DNA of 64,000 bases, taken from assembly GCA_963969365.1 (NCBI GenBank), contig OZ017763.1, forward strand, positions 1,550,001 to 1,614,000, given 5' to 3'. Under the pieces are notes generated by a model that did no database searches, was not told the origin of the DNA, and saw only the letters and a program-made list of their open reading frames with translations. Both the position numbers and the translations under genes were made by a program. Source of the stretch: Asterochloris sp. CNOR1. Lineage: Eukaryota; Chlorophyta; Trebouxiophyceae; Trebouxiales; Trebouxiaceae. This document shows, in pieces, positions 35,589 to 47,200 of the stretch (positions are counted from its first letter, which is position 1; every line of letters starts with the position of its first letter).

Positions 35589-36522
35589 CAAACACCGGAT
35601 TGCAAACAGCAATCGCAGGCAACATGGTGTTCTGAAGAGTATGACAAGCCTCTTCCCTCTATGGACTGCATTGGTAAGCAAGACATTGTTATACTGCTGC
35701 TCTTGTAGGGCTCAGAGCTCACAGCTGTGTACTGTTGAAGAGCGGGCAATGTAAACTTTTACACAACACCGAAGCCCCAAAGCTTGCCCAATGCTACTCA
35801 CTGGCCTGGCCACTCATCACACTCATTTGAAAGGTCTGGCGATGGTGTTCACAAGCTCAAACAAGTTGCCAAACGCACCCTTGCTCAGTAGTTTGACAGC
35901 AGCAAGGTGAGTTTGGCAACAATTCTCTGCCTCATTATGCTTGCAGCTGCAGGGGCTTTGCGCCCAGGATATGTATGCATGGCTCTGCATACACAAGCCT
36001 GTCAGGGCTTGTGTGTGCTGAATGTATGTGAAAGTATACAGCTTGGTCTGCTAGTGGAGATACGCAGCCAGCTGGAAAAGGCTTTGTGTGCAGGTTTGAG
36101 TGGCTGCAGCATAGCAGCCAGGCTGAGGTACCCTGTTTTCAGATAATTTCCAATGTCTCCTGGTATGCTTGAGTCCCAATACTTAGCCTTGGCGGGGCTG
36201 TGGATAACACATAGTTACATGCTAGAATGACTGACATAGCGTAGCAATGCTGGAATGAATGAAGTAAGACATGATTTTATGCTTGAAGGGGTGACAAATC
36301 AGAAGCTGTGTTGGGGCTGTTGTGACAACAGATGTTGTGAAATGACATTATGCAGCAATGTTGGGACTGCTGGGTCAAGACAGAGACTGCAGTGCCAGAA
36401 TTCTAGCACTGCAGTACGAAGCGGTGACACTCACGAAATCGTGTTGGGAACAAACACATAGCTTTGTGCTAAAAATGGGTGGCGCAGCAGAATCCTGCTC
36501 AGTACAATGGAGGTCCAGTGAA
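35589..36522. other. Intergenic stretch between ABCG and a small minus-strand gene
   Basis: Convergent 3' region, with a TGTAA element for ABCG at 35750. It is more AT-rich than its neighbours. Weak imperfect repeats around GGTGACA and TGTTGGG occur at 36285-36450. No gene is recognised. Confidence 0.5.
35750..35754 (+). terminator. TGTAA poly(A)-like signal after ABCG
   Basis: TGTAA lies 162 bases beyond the ABCG stop, in an AT-rich context (TGTAAACTTTT). Confidence 0.45.
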
Positions 36523-36910
36523 TTAGTCCTGAATGGGGTAGAACAGCATGGGCGTGCCGCATTCACCGAGTGGCAGGTCAGGCTCCCATGGCGTCAGTAC
36601 AGATGTGTGTGTGACGTTGTTCTTGAAAAGGCCACTGGCAATGATGAAGTGCAGCTGGGCCAGCAGACTGTCAATGTGGTCAGCCAATGTGTGGTCCTGC
36701 AAGGAGACGATGCTCTTTTGGTCAAAATGCTCACTCATGAGTGATCACTCGTTGTCAACCCAAGCTCACCTGAGGCTGTCCCGCTATCCCAACAAGCGTA
36801 TCAAACACTTTTCCCATAGCCGCTTTGGCCTCACCGCCCTCTGCGCTGTCAAAGCCTGCGCGCAGCAGTGCCACCAGATGCTCCCGACCTTCGATGTGCA
36901 GGCCAACCAT
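36523..36910 (-). CDS. Small unrecognised protein, two exons, 104 aa, possibly the 3' part of a longer gene
   Basis: Exon 36910-36770 (47 codons) ends CAG/GTGAGC. Exon 36696-36523 follows CCTTGCAG in phase and ends in a stop. The product includes HLVALLRAGFDSAEGG and DSLLAQLHFIIASGLFKNN, which look like amphipathic helices. No family is recognised. The start was taken at the first Met after an in-frame stop, but more exons could lie upstream; the minus-strand frame around 37200-37370 (EGKRRAANFILLQ...) is a candidate, though I found no clean splice linking it. Confidence 0.4.
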
Positions 36911-37570
36911 TTCGTGTGTTCAGAAGTTCAAGATGACGTCAGGTCAGAGATGGTCCGTTTCTGACCTGACGTGCACTGATCTCCACCGCCCATTCACCTT
37001 GGAACAGCAAGGGCCTTGTTATTCAATGGAGACTGTGACCTGTCGGCCACTCTGTGATGCACCAATGGTTGATCTGCCTTCATCTAGAGTCATCATCAGC
37101 GAGAGTCTTAAGAACACAAGGTTCCTGCAGACAGTGCTGCAAGAGGCAGTCATGATCCGATTTGGCAGGTCATCTCAAACTTAATGATTTCAGTGCGGCA
37201 GTCTTGTGGATGGCAAGTCGCGCCAAGGGCCTGGAGTGCAGCTTCAGGGTCTGGATGACCATCCCCACCAGAAGACAAGGCTGGACAGTGCAGGCCATGG
37301 CACATAGCACACAGCTTCTCTGCATCACTTGTAGCAGAATGAAGTTGGCAGCTCGCCGCTTACCCTCCTGAATCTTCTGACCTATCCTGAAGGGCAGCGA
37401 CAGGCTAAGGCCATTTGGGTCGCATGTCACAGGTGCGCTTCTGCAGGAGAGGAAGCCATGCTGAGGCCATGGGGGGTCATGCAACAGGTGCGTACCTTAG
37501 AGAGGGGCGGGCCAAGAGGGCCCAGGGTCCTGCAGCCTGCACTGCCTCCATCAGGAGTGCCCTGGACTGC
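36911..37570. other. Stretch with possible upstream exons
   Basis: A minus-strand frame (about 37370-37200, containing EGKRRAANFILLQVMQRS) follows acceptor-like AGATTCAG and may belong to the gene at 36523-36910. Evidence is thin. The right end abuts the dispersed duplication. Confidence 0.3.
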
Positions 37571-37726
37571 CCAGGCTGCTGCGCCCAGCGAGACACAGTC
37601 AAGCTGGCCTGCTTCAGCAGCTGCCTCCAGGATGGGGACCGCGCTCTGCACTGCGACATCACAGCCATGTTTCAGGGCTGCCCTGTCGCCAGCAGCTGCG
37701 GTGAGGCACGATTCCTGAATTGCTTG
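37571..37726 (-). pseudogene. 5' fragment of an ankyrin-repeat gene
   Basis: The minus-strand translation AAAGDRAALKHGCDVAVQ followed by SAVPILEAAAEAGQLDC matches the start of the intact ankyrin protein (AAAGNVAALDERYDVAVQ, then HAIPILEAAAGAGQLDC). The start codon is lost by a small deletion, and homology stops after about 45 codons where the intact gene enters its repeats. It lies in the right copy of the dispersed duplication, divergent from the M16 gene. Confidence 0.85.
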
Positions 37727-38207
37727 CAGCCGTCAGGGGCGGGGTGGCTAAGGCTCATGATGATGTAGACAGCTTACCTCCCATGCACAGTGTCAGGCAT
37801 ACGCACCATGGGATGGTGCTCCCTTCAAAATTTCTGCTGCGTCATGTGCATCTGCATCTGCAGGCAAGACCATGTGTTACTTGTGAAAGTGAAACGCATA
37901 GGCAAGACTGTGCAAGGGCGGATTCAGTGCTCGTGTAGAGCTGCAGACCTCCGCAGAAGGGAGCCTCATCAGGCTGACTGCAGGGCCGCCTCAGTTTTTC
38001 AGGCGACCAGTCATGCCAGCCAAGCAAGAAGGCAAAATCTGTCATGGCCATGCCAGATCGTCGGAAATTTTGGAGCTGATCGTGAACACATTTGAGCCAG
38101 CAGCAGACAAGGCAGCATGGCAGCAGCGTTCAGGGCACTGCCCCCTCTGAATCTTAGCGAGGAGGAGCTGCACAATCCTCTCCCCCTTTCAGGGGGTGAT
38201 TTGCGAC
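37571..38207. repeat. Dispersed duplication, right copy
   Basis: This is the counterpart of 25931-26513 in the same orientation, about 11.6 kb away. It includes the ankyrin fragment, the divergent spacer and most of M16 exon 1. Indels are frequent, so it is not recent. Confidence 0.9.
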
Positions 38208-41200
38208 ACGGGGAGCTGTCCAATGGCATAAAGTGAGAGCAGATGTGTTCTCTGCTTGATTTGCAGTCAGTCACAGCAGGCGTAAGGCACTGAGGTTGTG
38301 CCATCAGGGTGCAGACACACTGTGCTGGGCTTGCTTCTTGACCCACAGCCAAATCTCAACTGTCTACCTGCCCTGGCCTCCAGACAGTGTCTGCATGGGC
38401 ACTTTGTTGCTTTAGCCTGCTGCTGGCAGCCATGCTCAGCAGCTTGATGTGCAGGTGTGCTACATCACGCACCCAGCAGCAGGAGTCCTGTACTGCAGGC
38501 TCTACAGCAGTTTACAAAAGCCACTGATCTGTTCATGGTAGCCTGCTTTCATTGCAGATACTTTGTGCGCACCTGCAAAAGGCCACAGGAGCGGGCAGCC
38601 CTGGCACTGGCAGTGCGAGTGGGCTCTGCAGTGGAGAGCGAAGAGGAGCAGGGAGTAGCCCACATAGTGGAGCACCTGGCCTTCAATGCCACAGAGGTGG
38701 GACGCATCTGCTGACAAAGAGCTCCGTGTTTTGTTCAGCACCTCGATGGAGAAGGCGGTCTGCCCTGCAATGGAGCCCCAGACTGCCATGGAGGCCTTGC
38801 CCCTCCACTGCCACAAAAAGCTGCAAACTGGGGCATGGCATGCCAGTCCCGTCTGGGGGTTAGCTGGCTGGCCGGCAAGTGGCTCACATAGATGAGCACC
38901 TGGCCTTCACACGGCGAAAAGGGTGAGAGTGACAGGAGAGCTGCTCACGGTCAGAGAATGCTTTGAGCCAGGCACCTGGCCTGGCCCTCACCCCCCCCCC
39001 AAAAAAAAAGGGTCGGATATCAGCAATGTGTGGTAGCCTGCGCAGCGCAGCATGCAGGATGGGCAAGGCATGCCTGCCGCTGCCCCTGTGCGCTGTGCAG
39101 TAGTGGGGCAGCAGGGAGTGGCTGACACTCAGTGAAGCGCATGACCCTTCAAAGCAACAGAGGTGGGACTGCAGTCAGGGCTGGTGGGCTTGAACTGGGG
39201 TGGACTCCAACCCTGCCCACACCATCAGGCAGGCAGTGGTGCGTTCCGCCGCCCTCTGGCAGAGCACTCTGAGCCCAGCAGTTGCTTCCCATACATCCCC
39301 TTAGTCTTGCTCTTGCTCTCTGCAGCCGGGTAGCATGCCGCGTGAGCCTGCAGGGTGAACTGTCGTGTGGACAACTTTGTGGGTGCGACAGATACTGTTC
39401 AAACGCAGAGTGCCCTGCCGCCTCCCTGCAGACAGCTCTTCAAGCCCTGCCACCCCCACCTGCAGAAATTCTCGAACCACGACCTTGTCAAGTACCTGGA
39501 GAGCATTGGAGCAGATTTTGGTGCCTGCCAAAATGCCTGCACAACCGCCGACGACACAGTCTACGAGTTCATGCTGCCAGTCCAGCCCGAAATCCTGGAG
39601 CAGAGCTTCGAGATCTTTGCAGAGTTTGCTTGCCGCATCAGGTGAACAGATGATGGGCTCCTGCACGGCTCCTCATTAGGAACAGCGCTTGTGCTCAAGG
39701 GTGACCTGGCCCTGGGACTTGAGCGGCATAAGCTTGTTTGGTCTGCCTGACATATGAAGTAGGTCAGCTACCTGCTGCCGTCAAGAAACATGGCCTTAGC
39801 CTTGCAGAATCATGCTGCTGTCCCCCAATTGGCTTCTCTAAGTGGCTCTGCCCTGCAGCCAGTGTTCTTAGCAGCTGCTGATAAGCTGAATTCTAATATG
39901 TTTGTGCAGCCCTGCGCCGCGCAGGTGTCAGGCAGGGCCACTCTGCAGTATGGTGCTGCAATGCTGCGTGGAGCTCTGTCCCTGTCTTGCACAGCTGCAG
40001 GCATGTAGAGGGCCATACAGGTTATGCTGTGAGCAGTGGTGACTGGGGAACCTGGGAGGGTAAACATGGTGCTAGGACCAGTGTGTGGTTCCGGTCCTGC
40101 AAAGGTGCACAGCAGCTGTCGGAGGAATGTTGTGCCAGGTCTGGCATGCTGCTCTGTACAGGCAGTCATGGGCCTTGCCATCCTGTGCTGTGCAGGTGTG
40201 GGCAAGAGGATCTGGATCGAGAGAGAGGTGCCGTCTTAGAGGAGTGGAGATCTGGAAGGGGGGCGTCTGGAAGGGCGGCTGAGGCGCACTGGAAGCTGCT
40301 CATGAAGGACAACAAGGTTTGCAGCATCGATGGTCTGGGCACATGCTCGTCTTTATGTGCGGCTTTACGTGCGGCTGGGCAGGGCAGAGGCACCCTGGAG
40401 CTGCTCATAGGCGACATCAAGGGCTGCCTTTCACTGGTGGGGGCGCCTGATATATTTTGGAGACAGCAGAGGCCCAGTTGAATACGATAATGGCGTCAGG
40501 TTAATTTTGAATGAAACTGAATTTGCCCTCTTGTGCCACAGCCCATGTGCATAGCTGCATTGTGGCAGGAGGGTGTAGATTGGCAGTCATCATCGTAGCA
40601 GCCGCAGCTTGCATGCCCATCAGCTGGCTCTGCCCTCTTAGCCAATGCGCATTACTTGTGCTGTCTGGCACCTGGTTCAGGGTTATCTGCACCCCTTGTG
40701 CCACTGCGCCCATGCCACAGCACCCGTGCCCATTGCTGCAGTACGGCGAGAGGCTGCCCATTGGCAAGGAGTCAGTCATCACTGGCGTACCTGCCTCAGT
40801 TGTGAAGGGCTTCTATGAACGCTGGTACCGCCCAGAGGTGAGGCCTGGGGTCACTGTGCATCCATGCCCCAGCACTGCCCAGAGGTGAGGCCTGGGGTCA
40901 CTATGCATTTATATGCCCCAGCACTGCCCAGAGGTGAGGGCTGGGTCTGCGTTGCAGCATCTCTACAGCTTGTCTGTAGATTGCATCACTGGGCGCCAGT
41001 GGTGGCACTGGTTCAGTGGCAGGCAATCTGGCAAAGGCCTGCTTGCTCACTTCCCTGCGAATGTACATCAGCCTGCTTCTGCCACCAATGCAATGCATTC
41101 TGGAGCATGCAACTTGCTTTTGGGATGTGCTGTGTACAGCTGGGGCCCTCCCATCTGCAGATGAGGGGGTTCACATGCTGCGTACAGCTTCAGGCCAGCA

Positions 41201-44200
41201 AAAGATGCAAAGTATTGCCCATGGTGCAAATGCTTGCAGATGCTCAAGACTGCCACGTCGTGCCTGCAGAACATGGCCGTGATTGCCATCGGTGACTTCA
41301 AAGACACGGATGCTGTGGTGGACTCAATCCAGCGCCACTTGAGCAAGTGTGCCAGCCGCAGCAGCGAGCCTGCTACTGCAGTTCCAGTGTGAGCGGTTGT
41401 GATGGTTCCGGCGTTGTCTTGAAGGCACCTCAGCAAGTTTGCGCAGCTCGTCGGCCAAGCAAGATCAAGTCAGGGGGTGCAGCAGGTAGAGGTACCCTGT
41501 GTTCAGTCAGGGCAGCATGTGACTGGGCTGCTGCATTCTTACAGGGCTAACCCTGTGAATGTGTGTATGGTGCTGCCTCACAGATTTGCTTGGTAACCAG
41601 TTCACCAGCACTAGCAAAGTGCACACTGGTCCATTTGCCCGCTTTTGGGAGCAGCAGCAAGCGTTCTGATTCCCTCGTAAGTTTCCTGGTGCTGCAATGC
41701 ACAGGCCTGTTGCCAAGGTCGCGGAACAATTCCAGGGCTTGGCTCCCTGCTGCAGCTTTGCCCAAGCCTGCCAGGACTGCAGTGCTGCTGCCTGTAGAGC
41801 ACCTGGCATGCAGCATTGTGCTGCTGGTATGTGTACATCGTGGCCAAGCCCCACCAATTTCTTGAGACAGCTTGTTCACCCACAAGAGCATGTGCTCCCT
41901 CGATTGCTGCAGGACAGGGGCGAGCCCCCTTCCAGGGCTGCCACCCACAGCTGCTGCCTCAGCCCCCAGCCTGCCTGCATTTGGCCTTCTTGCTGCAGGG
42001 GTGAGCACAGTTCCCTGAGAGCCTCAAGGCACTGAAGCCCAACAACACAGCTGCCCGGTCCTCAAGCTTCTGCAAGATCCTGCCTGACATTGAAGTGCTT
42101 TTGCGGTTGCAGGCCTGAGACCCCCAGTCACTGGAGCCTGCCCCATGGCAGGATCCTCTGCAGAATTTGCGTTCTGCAAAATTCTGCCTCACAGCAAACT
42201 AATGCTGCAGGATTGCGCCCACACCTCACAAGGTGCCCCAGTTCAGTGCTTTTGTGGACCGCGAGGCCCAGCACGCGCAGCTGCATGTGACCTTCAAGCG
42301 CCGGCGGGCCCTTGTGACCAGCCCTGCAGGTGCGATCATGCTGTTGCTTTCTCCAAGAAGGCTTGTATTGAGTGTGCAGGCATGTACAGCTGCATGTGAC
42401 CCTCCAGCCCTGGCAAACTCTCCTGGGACATCAGCAGACAGCAGAGCGGGACTGTTGCACTCCCAGCAGCGCCTACACACTCTTTCAGAGGCTGACGCAC
42501 CCTCATTGCCCACCAGCAGAGCTGGCCCTTGTATCAGAGGCAAATGCAAGGGTCATCTGAGTCACCGCGCCAACTATGACAACCCTGCAGGCTTGCTGTT
42601 GCTGCCTGCTCTTATGCTGCCGACAGCCTCTGTGCCCTGCCCGGCGGCAGGGAGGGCGCTCTCTCTGCATGCCAGCTGGGGGCTGGTCTGGTGTGATGCT
42701 TGCCTGTTGTCTCACCCACACGACCACTCAGAACTGCTGTGCAGCACGCACGCTGACTGTTCAGGGGCCAGCCTCTGCAGATGTTGTCAGGGTCATGTGG
42801 ACAATGTGTCAAAAGAGACTCAATAGGGGCCCCGCTTTGCAGCTTAGACTGGAGCCAGAGCTAGACAGGCTGTCCAATGTTTTGCTATGTGCTGCAGGCG
42901 TTGCTATTGTCATTGCAGCAATCTTGCTCAACGTGTGTCCACCTGCCCAGGATCAAAACCTTTCCATGAGTGACAGGCTTGGCTCTGGCCCCGTCATGCC
43001 ACTGCAGCAGCAATGTCTACCACGTCGCGTGCAGCTCATCCTCAGCAAGCGATTCATGTGGTTCTTCTCTATGCTTTGAAGCTGATGAGTCGCTGCTGCA
43101 GAGTTCCGGGAGCACCTCGCTCGTAGCCTGTTCACCTGCATCCTCAACAACCGCCTCTTTAAGATCTCCAGACGGCCTGACCCACCCTTCTTTGCCAGCA
43201 GCGTGAGTGCTGCATGTGTGCTCTGGTGCGAAGTGTCTGATGCTGCGGCCGGATGCGGCAGGGTGCTGCATAAGCTATTGCACCACACAAGTTTGCCAGA
43301 AGCTCAAGAAGCTGCAGGGATGCGTCCTGGGGTTTCAGGGACTGGCCTGCAGTGCTCAGCAGCTGTGTGTGCAAATTAGTGCAAGAACACCTTTTGCGCA
43401 TCTCTGCCAGCTGTGTGAGTGCTGCATGGGCAGGGGTTTCTGTCGAGGGCTTTTGCTGCAACATGGGCTCAGCAGAGGGGTGCCATGCCCCAATTTGCGT
43501 GCACGTCCATGGCAGAACGTGTTCTAAGTCTCTTGTGCTCCACATTTAAGTGTACCTGCCTTTGCATGTGTTCAAGCAGAATGGCAGATATTGGTGTGTA
43601 GGCCCATGCATTGGTGGGAATCTTATGTCAGCACTGCTGCAGGCCCCGCTGCTGGACACCTGATGTTTTGTCCTTGTGTTCAGGCAGGCAGCGAGGGCAT
43701 CACAAACAGCATTGAGGTCCACAGCATCTCGGCGACGGTGCAAGAGGGCTGCATGAAGCAGGCCCTTGAGGTAAGGCGCTTGAGGCAGGCATGTCATGTG
43801 CACTCCTGCAACAACAGGATGCCTCGATGCTCAGCTAACGTGAAATCAGATTTTGTGTGATGAGGGCCTGTGAGGAGCTGGCTTTGACATCAGCTTTGTC
43901 AAGCTGCAGCAGTGCCTGAGGCATGCACTTGATGCCTGCTCAGGCTGCCCTTCAAGCTTCTGGCTGCACAGCTTGGCGCACTGTCTTGCAGAGCAGGAAC
44001 TGCTTTGACTGTTGACCCGCTCCCTGACATCACTCAGGCTGCCCCCTGGCAAGGTGTCATGATGCTGGGCGATTGGCTTCCGTCCTTCCCACAGACCATG
44101 CAGAGCACCTCACAGCTTCAGGCTGTCTTGTGGGAGCGTCCTTGTGGCTCAGATCCCTCCTCCATGCGCTCAGCACAGAGGCTCTGTGCCATGTTGCTAG

Positions 44201-47200
44201 GCGCACTGCCTGGCGCACTGCCTGGCGGGCTGGTCTTGCCATCTGCCGACTCTAGCATGACGATCGACAACTGCTGGCTGTGCTGCCTGGCAGGCTGTCT
44301 TGAGAGAGCTGGCATCAGTGCGGCTGCACGGCTTTACGGAGCGGGAGCTGAAGCAGGCTCGTGCCACAGTCATGGCGGAGCAGGAGAGTGCCTTCATGGA
44401 AAAGGAGCAGGAATACGCCACAGTGAGTTGATAGGACCTTGGATCTAAGGGGTCAGAAGGAGAGCATTACTGGTTCTATGCAGATTCACACAGGCTCTGG
44501 CTGCATTTCAAGCCGCTAGGTGCTTTTTGGCCTCATCTGTTTCTGTTTGTCCTGCAGCGCAGCACGCAACAAACATAGGCATCACCCGCAGATTACATCT
44601 CAGACTGCATCGCTGCCGGGGTTGGTATGCTGTGGAGCCTGACCTTTCAGCTGATGCTTTCCCCTTCGCACTGCTGCTGAGGTCACACTATGAAAACGTT
44701 CAAAAACGCGGTTGGAGGCCTGATTGCGATATGTGAGCACCTGCTGCCCTGTCACAGCCCAGACGCCCCAAGCAGCAGCATGCCTGAGGCTACATACATG
44801 CTGAATGCCTGAGGCTACATACATGCTGATGTACCTGAGCGAGGCTTCCTGTGCCCTTCAAGAACCTTCTGAGAGAGAGAGAGAGACCTCAAGACATGCT
44901 GGCAACCAAGATGCGCTCTTTCAAGTGAGGGCTGGAGGGTCCAACCAGTCCCCAACTGGATGTAAGGTTTCCTTTGTTGCCCTGAGCTGCCAATGCAGAC
45001 TGTCATACGTTTGCAGACTCAGTCTTGTTGTCCTGCAGGATATACGGGATGAGTTCCTGTCGCACTTCCAGACAGGTGACTTCATCTGTGACCGAGTCTA
45101 CGAGGTGCAGCTGGCCAAGACTCTCCTGCCCCAGATCACTCTGGAGGAGCTGCAGGGCCTGGCAGAGGAGTACAGGAGCTCCAGCAACTGCCTGGTCAAG
45201 GCGGTCAGCCACGCCAAGTGAGCCTGCTGCAGCCAGGGATTGTGGATTTGTCAGCTGATGCCCTGCAAAAGGCAATCTTTCTGGTTGTCTAGCTCCCATA
45301 CGCAGGCCCTGCACAAGCCTGGTAGAGTTGGCGAAAGCATGGGTCCTCCTGCAGCTGCTGACAGTCAAGCCCAAGGGTACCTCATCTCATCTAGGACCCT
45401 TACAAGATTGCATACAGTATCTGTGTCTAGTGTGGACAAGCTGCAATGAGCTGTCATCACAGTTGACATGCTCCGCTCTTGGAGGAGTGAGAACACACAG
45501 TTTTGGGCAAGCCTGCCCACATGGCCTTTCTGTAAAAAGCTTTCATCAGCCATCAGGCTTGAGCTGCACAACCCCTAGCATGGTCTGTTGAGACAAGCAG
45601 CCGCTTTCACGAATTGCAACCTCATGCTCGAACCCTCTCACTTATGTGCAGGTCGGCCAGTGTTGAGGAGTTGCGAGCTGCTGTTATCACAGTGGACAAC
45701 CTGGAGTCTCATGGCGATATAAATCCCTTCCCAGCTGATGAAGGCCCTGACAGCATCCTGCCACAGCTGCCTGAGCCTGGGGCCATTACCTCGCGCACTG
45801 AGTGGCCAGAGATTGGGGCCAAAGAGCTGCAGCTGAGCAATGGCATGCGGGTAGGTGGCTGCGCTGACAAATTTGCTTGAGGGCCTTCATTACCAGGCAA
45901 AGAGAGGTTAGCTCAGCATCAACTGGCCTGACGTGTGAGCCACGGAGGAGTGAGGCCTGAGGTCACACATGCATTGATTGCTTTAAGAGATAGCCACAAT
46001 TGAGGCTGACTCACGGCATGCAGGTGTGTGCTTGTCCCATCGCTGCTTGTCCCACTGCTGCTCGAGAAGGATCTCGGATAAGATCAGGGCCCCTCTTCTG
46101 CCTCAGCTGAGCCTTAGTACTGCTGCAATGGCCTACTAGTGTTGAGCATGGCTATGATCAGGTGCAGGCGACACACACTTGGTGGGCGCTTACAAGAGGC
46201 AAGAGCTGGCTGGCTCAAACAGCTCAGCTTTGCTCTCACGCACAGTTGCCAGTGGTTTGCGCCTGCACCCATCCCTGGTCCCACTGCAAGCAGCTTGCCT
46301 GCAGAGTCGACTAGTACTCAGCCTGGCCCATAGTGCGGCCTGCATGTCCCTTCACAGCCTTCCCGCACCTTCCTGCTGGTCACTCATCAGTGCAGGGTTT
46401 GGCCATCTTGCCTGTGCAGCAGGCGGCGCACAGAAGGATAATGGAGTGCTACCTCTCTGCCCGTCAGCCTTACCCTCGCACACTGCTGTAGGTGGCCTAC
46501 AAGAAGACTGACTGGCTTGACGACCAGATCCTGGTCACAGGGTTTGCGGCCGGCGGCCTGACTGAGGTGCCCCAGGAGCAGTTCCGGACCTGCAGCATGG
46601 CAGTCACCCTGGCAACAGAGCTGGGGCCCTTTGGCATCAAGACGCAGGTGAGACGTGTCACGGGGGCTTGCTGGCAAAGGGGTTCCCAAGAGCAACTCTG
46701 GACCTGGACCTGCAGCATTCAAGTCACCGCGGCAGTGGACCTAGGTCCTTTTGGCATCAAACTGAAGATGGACAAGAGCTGCAATCTGGCCACTCCTCCT
46801 GGCCAGGCTCCTAGGCAACCTCAGAGGCTGCTGCAGAGGGTGGCTCAAAGAGGGCTTGCAGCTTAGAGCTCCCCAGGGCCCCATGCCCCCAGTCCTGTCA
46901 CCATTTGACAACAACCCACACTAGAAGGAGCTCAGAGCATAGTGTAGTCAGCACCTTGCGAACGCAGCTGAGGCTCCTTGGGAGTCACATTGCCATTTTG
47001 CATTGCCTCCTGTGCTTGTGCAGAGCAAAATACCTTACCTCAGGCACATTTGATAGCTATAGCAGCATACTGTGTCCTACTTGTTGCCAGTGCAGGATGA
47101 GTTGGGCCTGCAGTAGGCAGTCTTGACGGCTCTGATACCCTGCTGCAATGGCCGCCGTGCCAGTGTAGCTGTACTTGCTGGCACCGTCATTGTGCTGCAA

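Noticed and set aside
38432-38454. Alternative M16 first exon (MLSSLMC) with matching phase
   Set aside because: The exon at 38117-38232 gives GELSNGIK before YFVR, which matches plant relatives (GRLDNGL before YYVR) much better.
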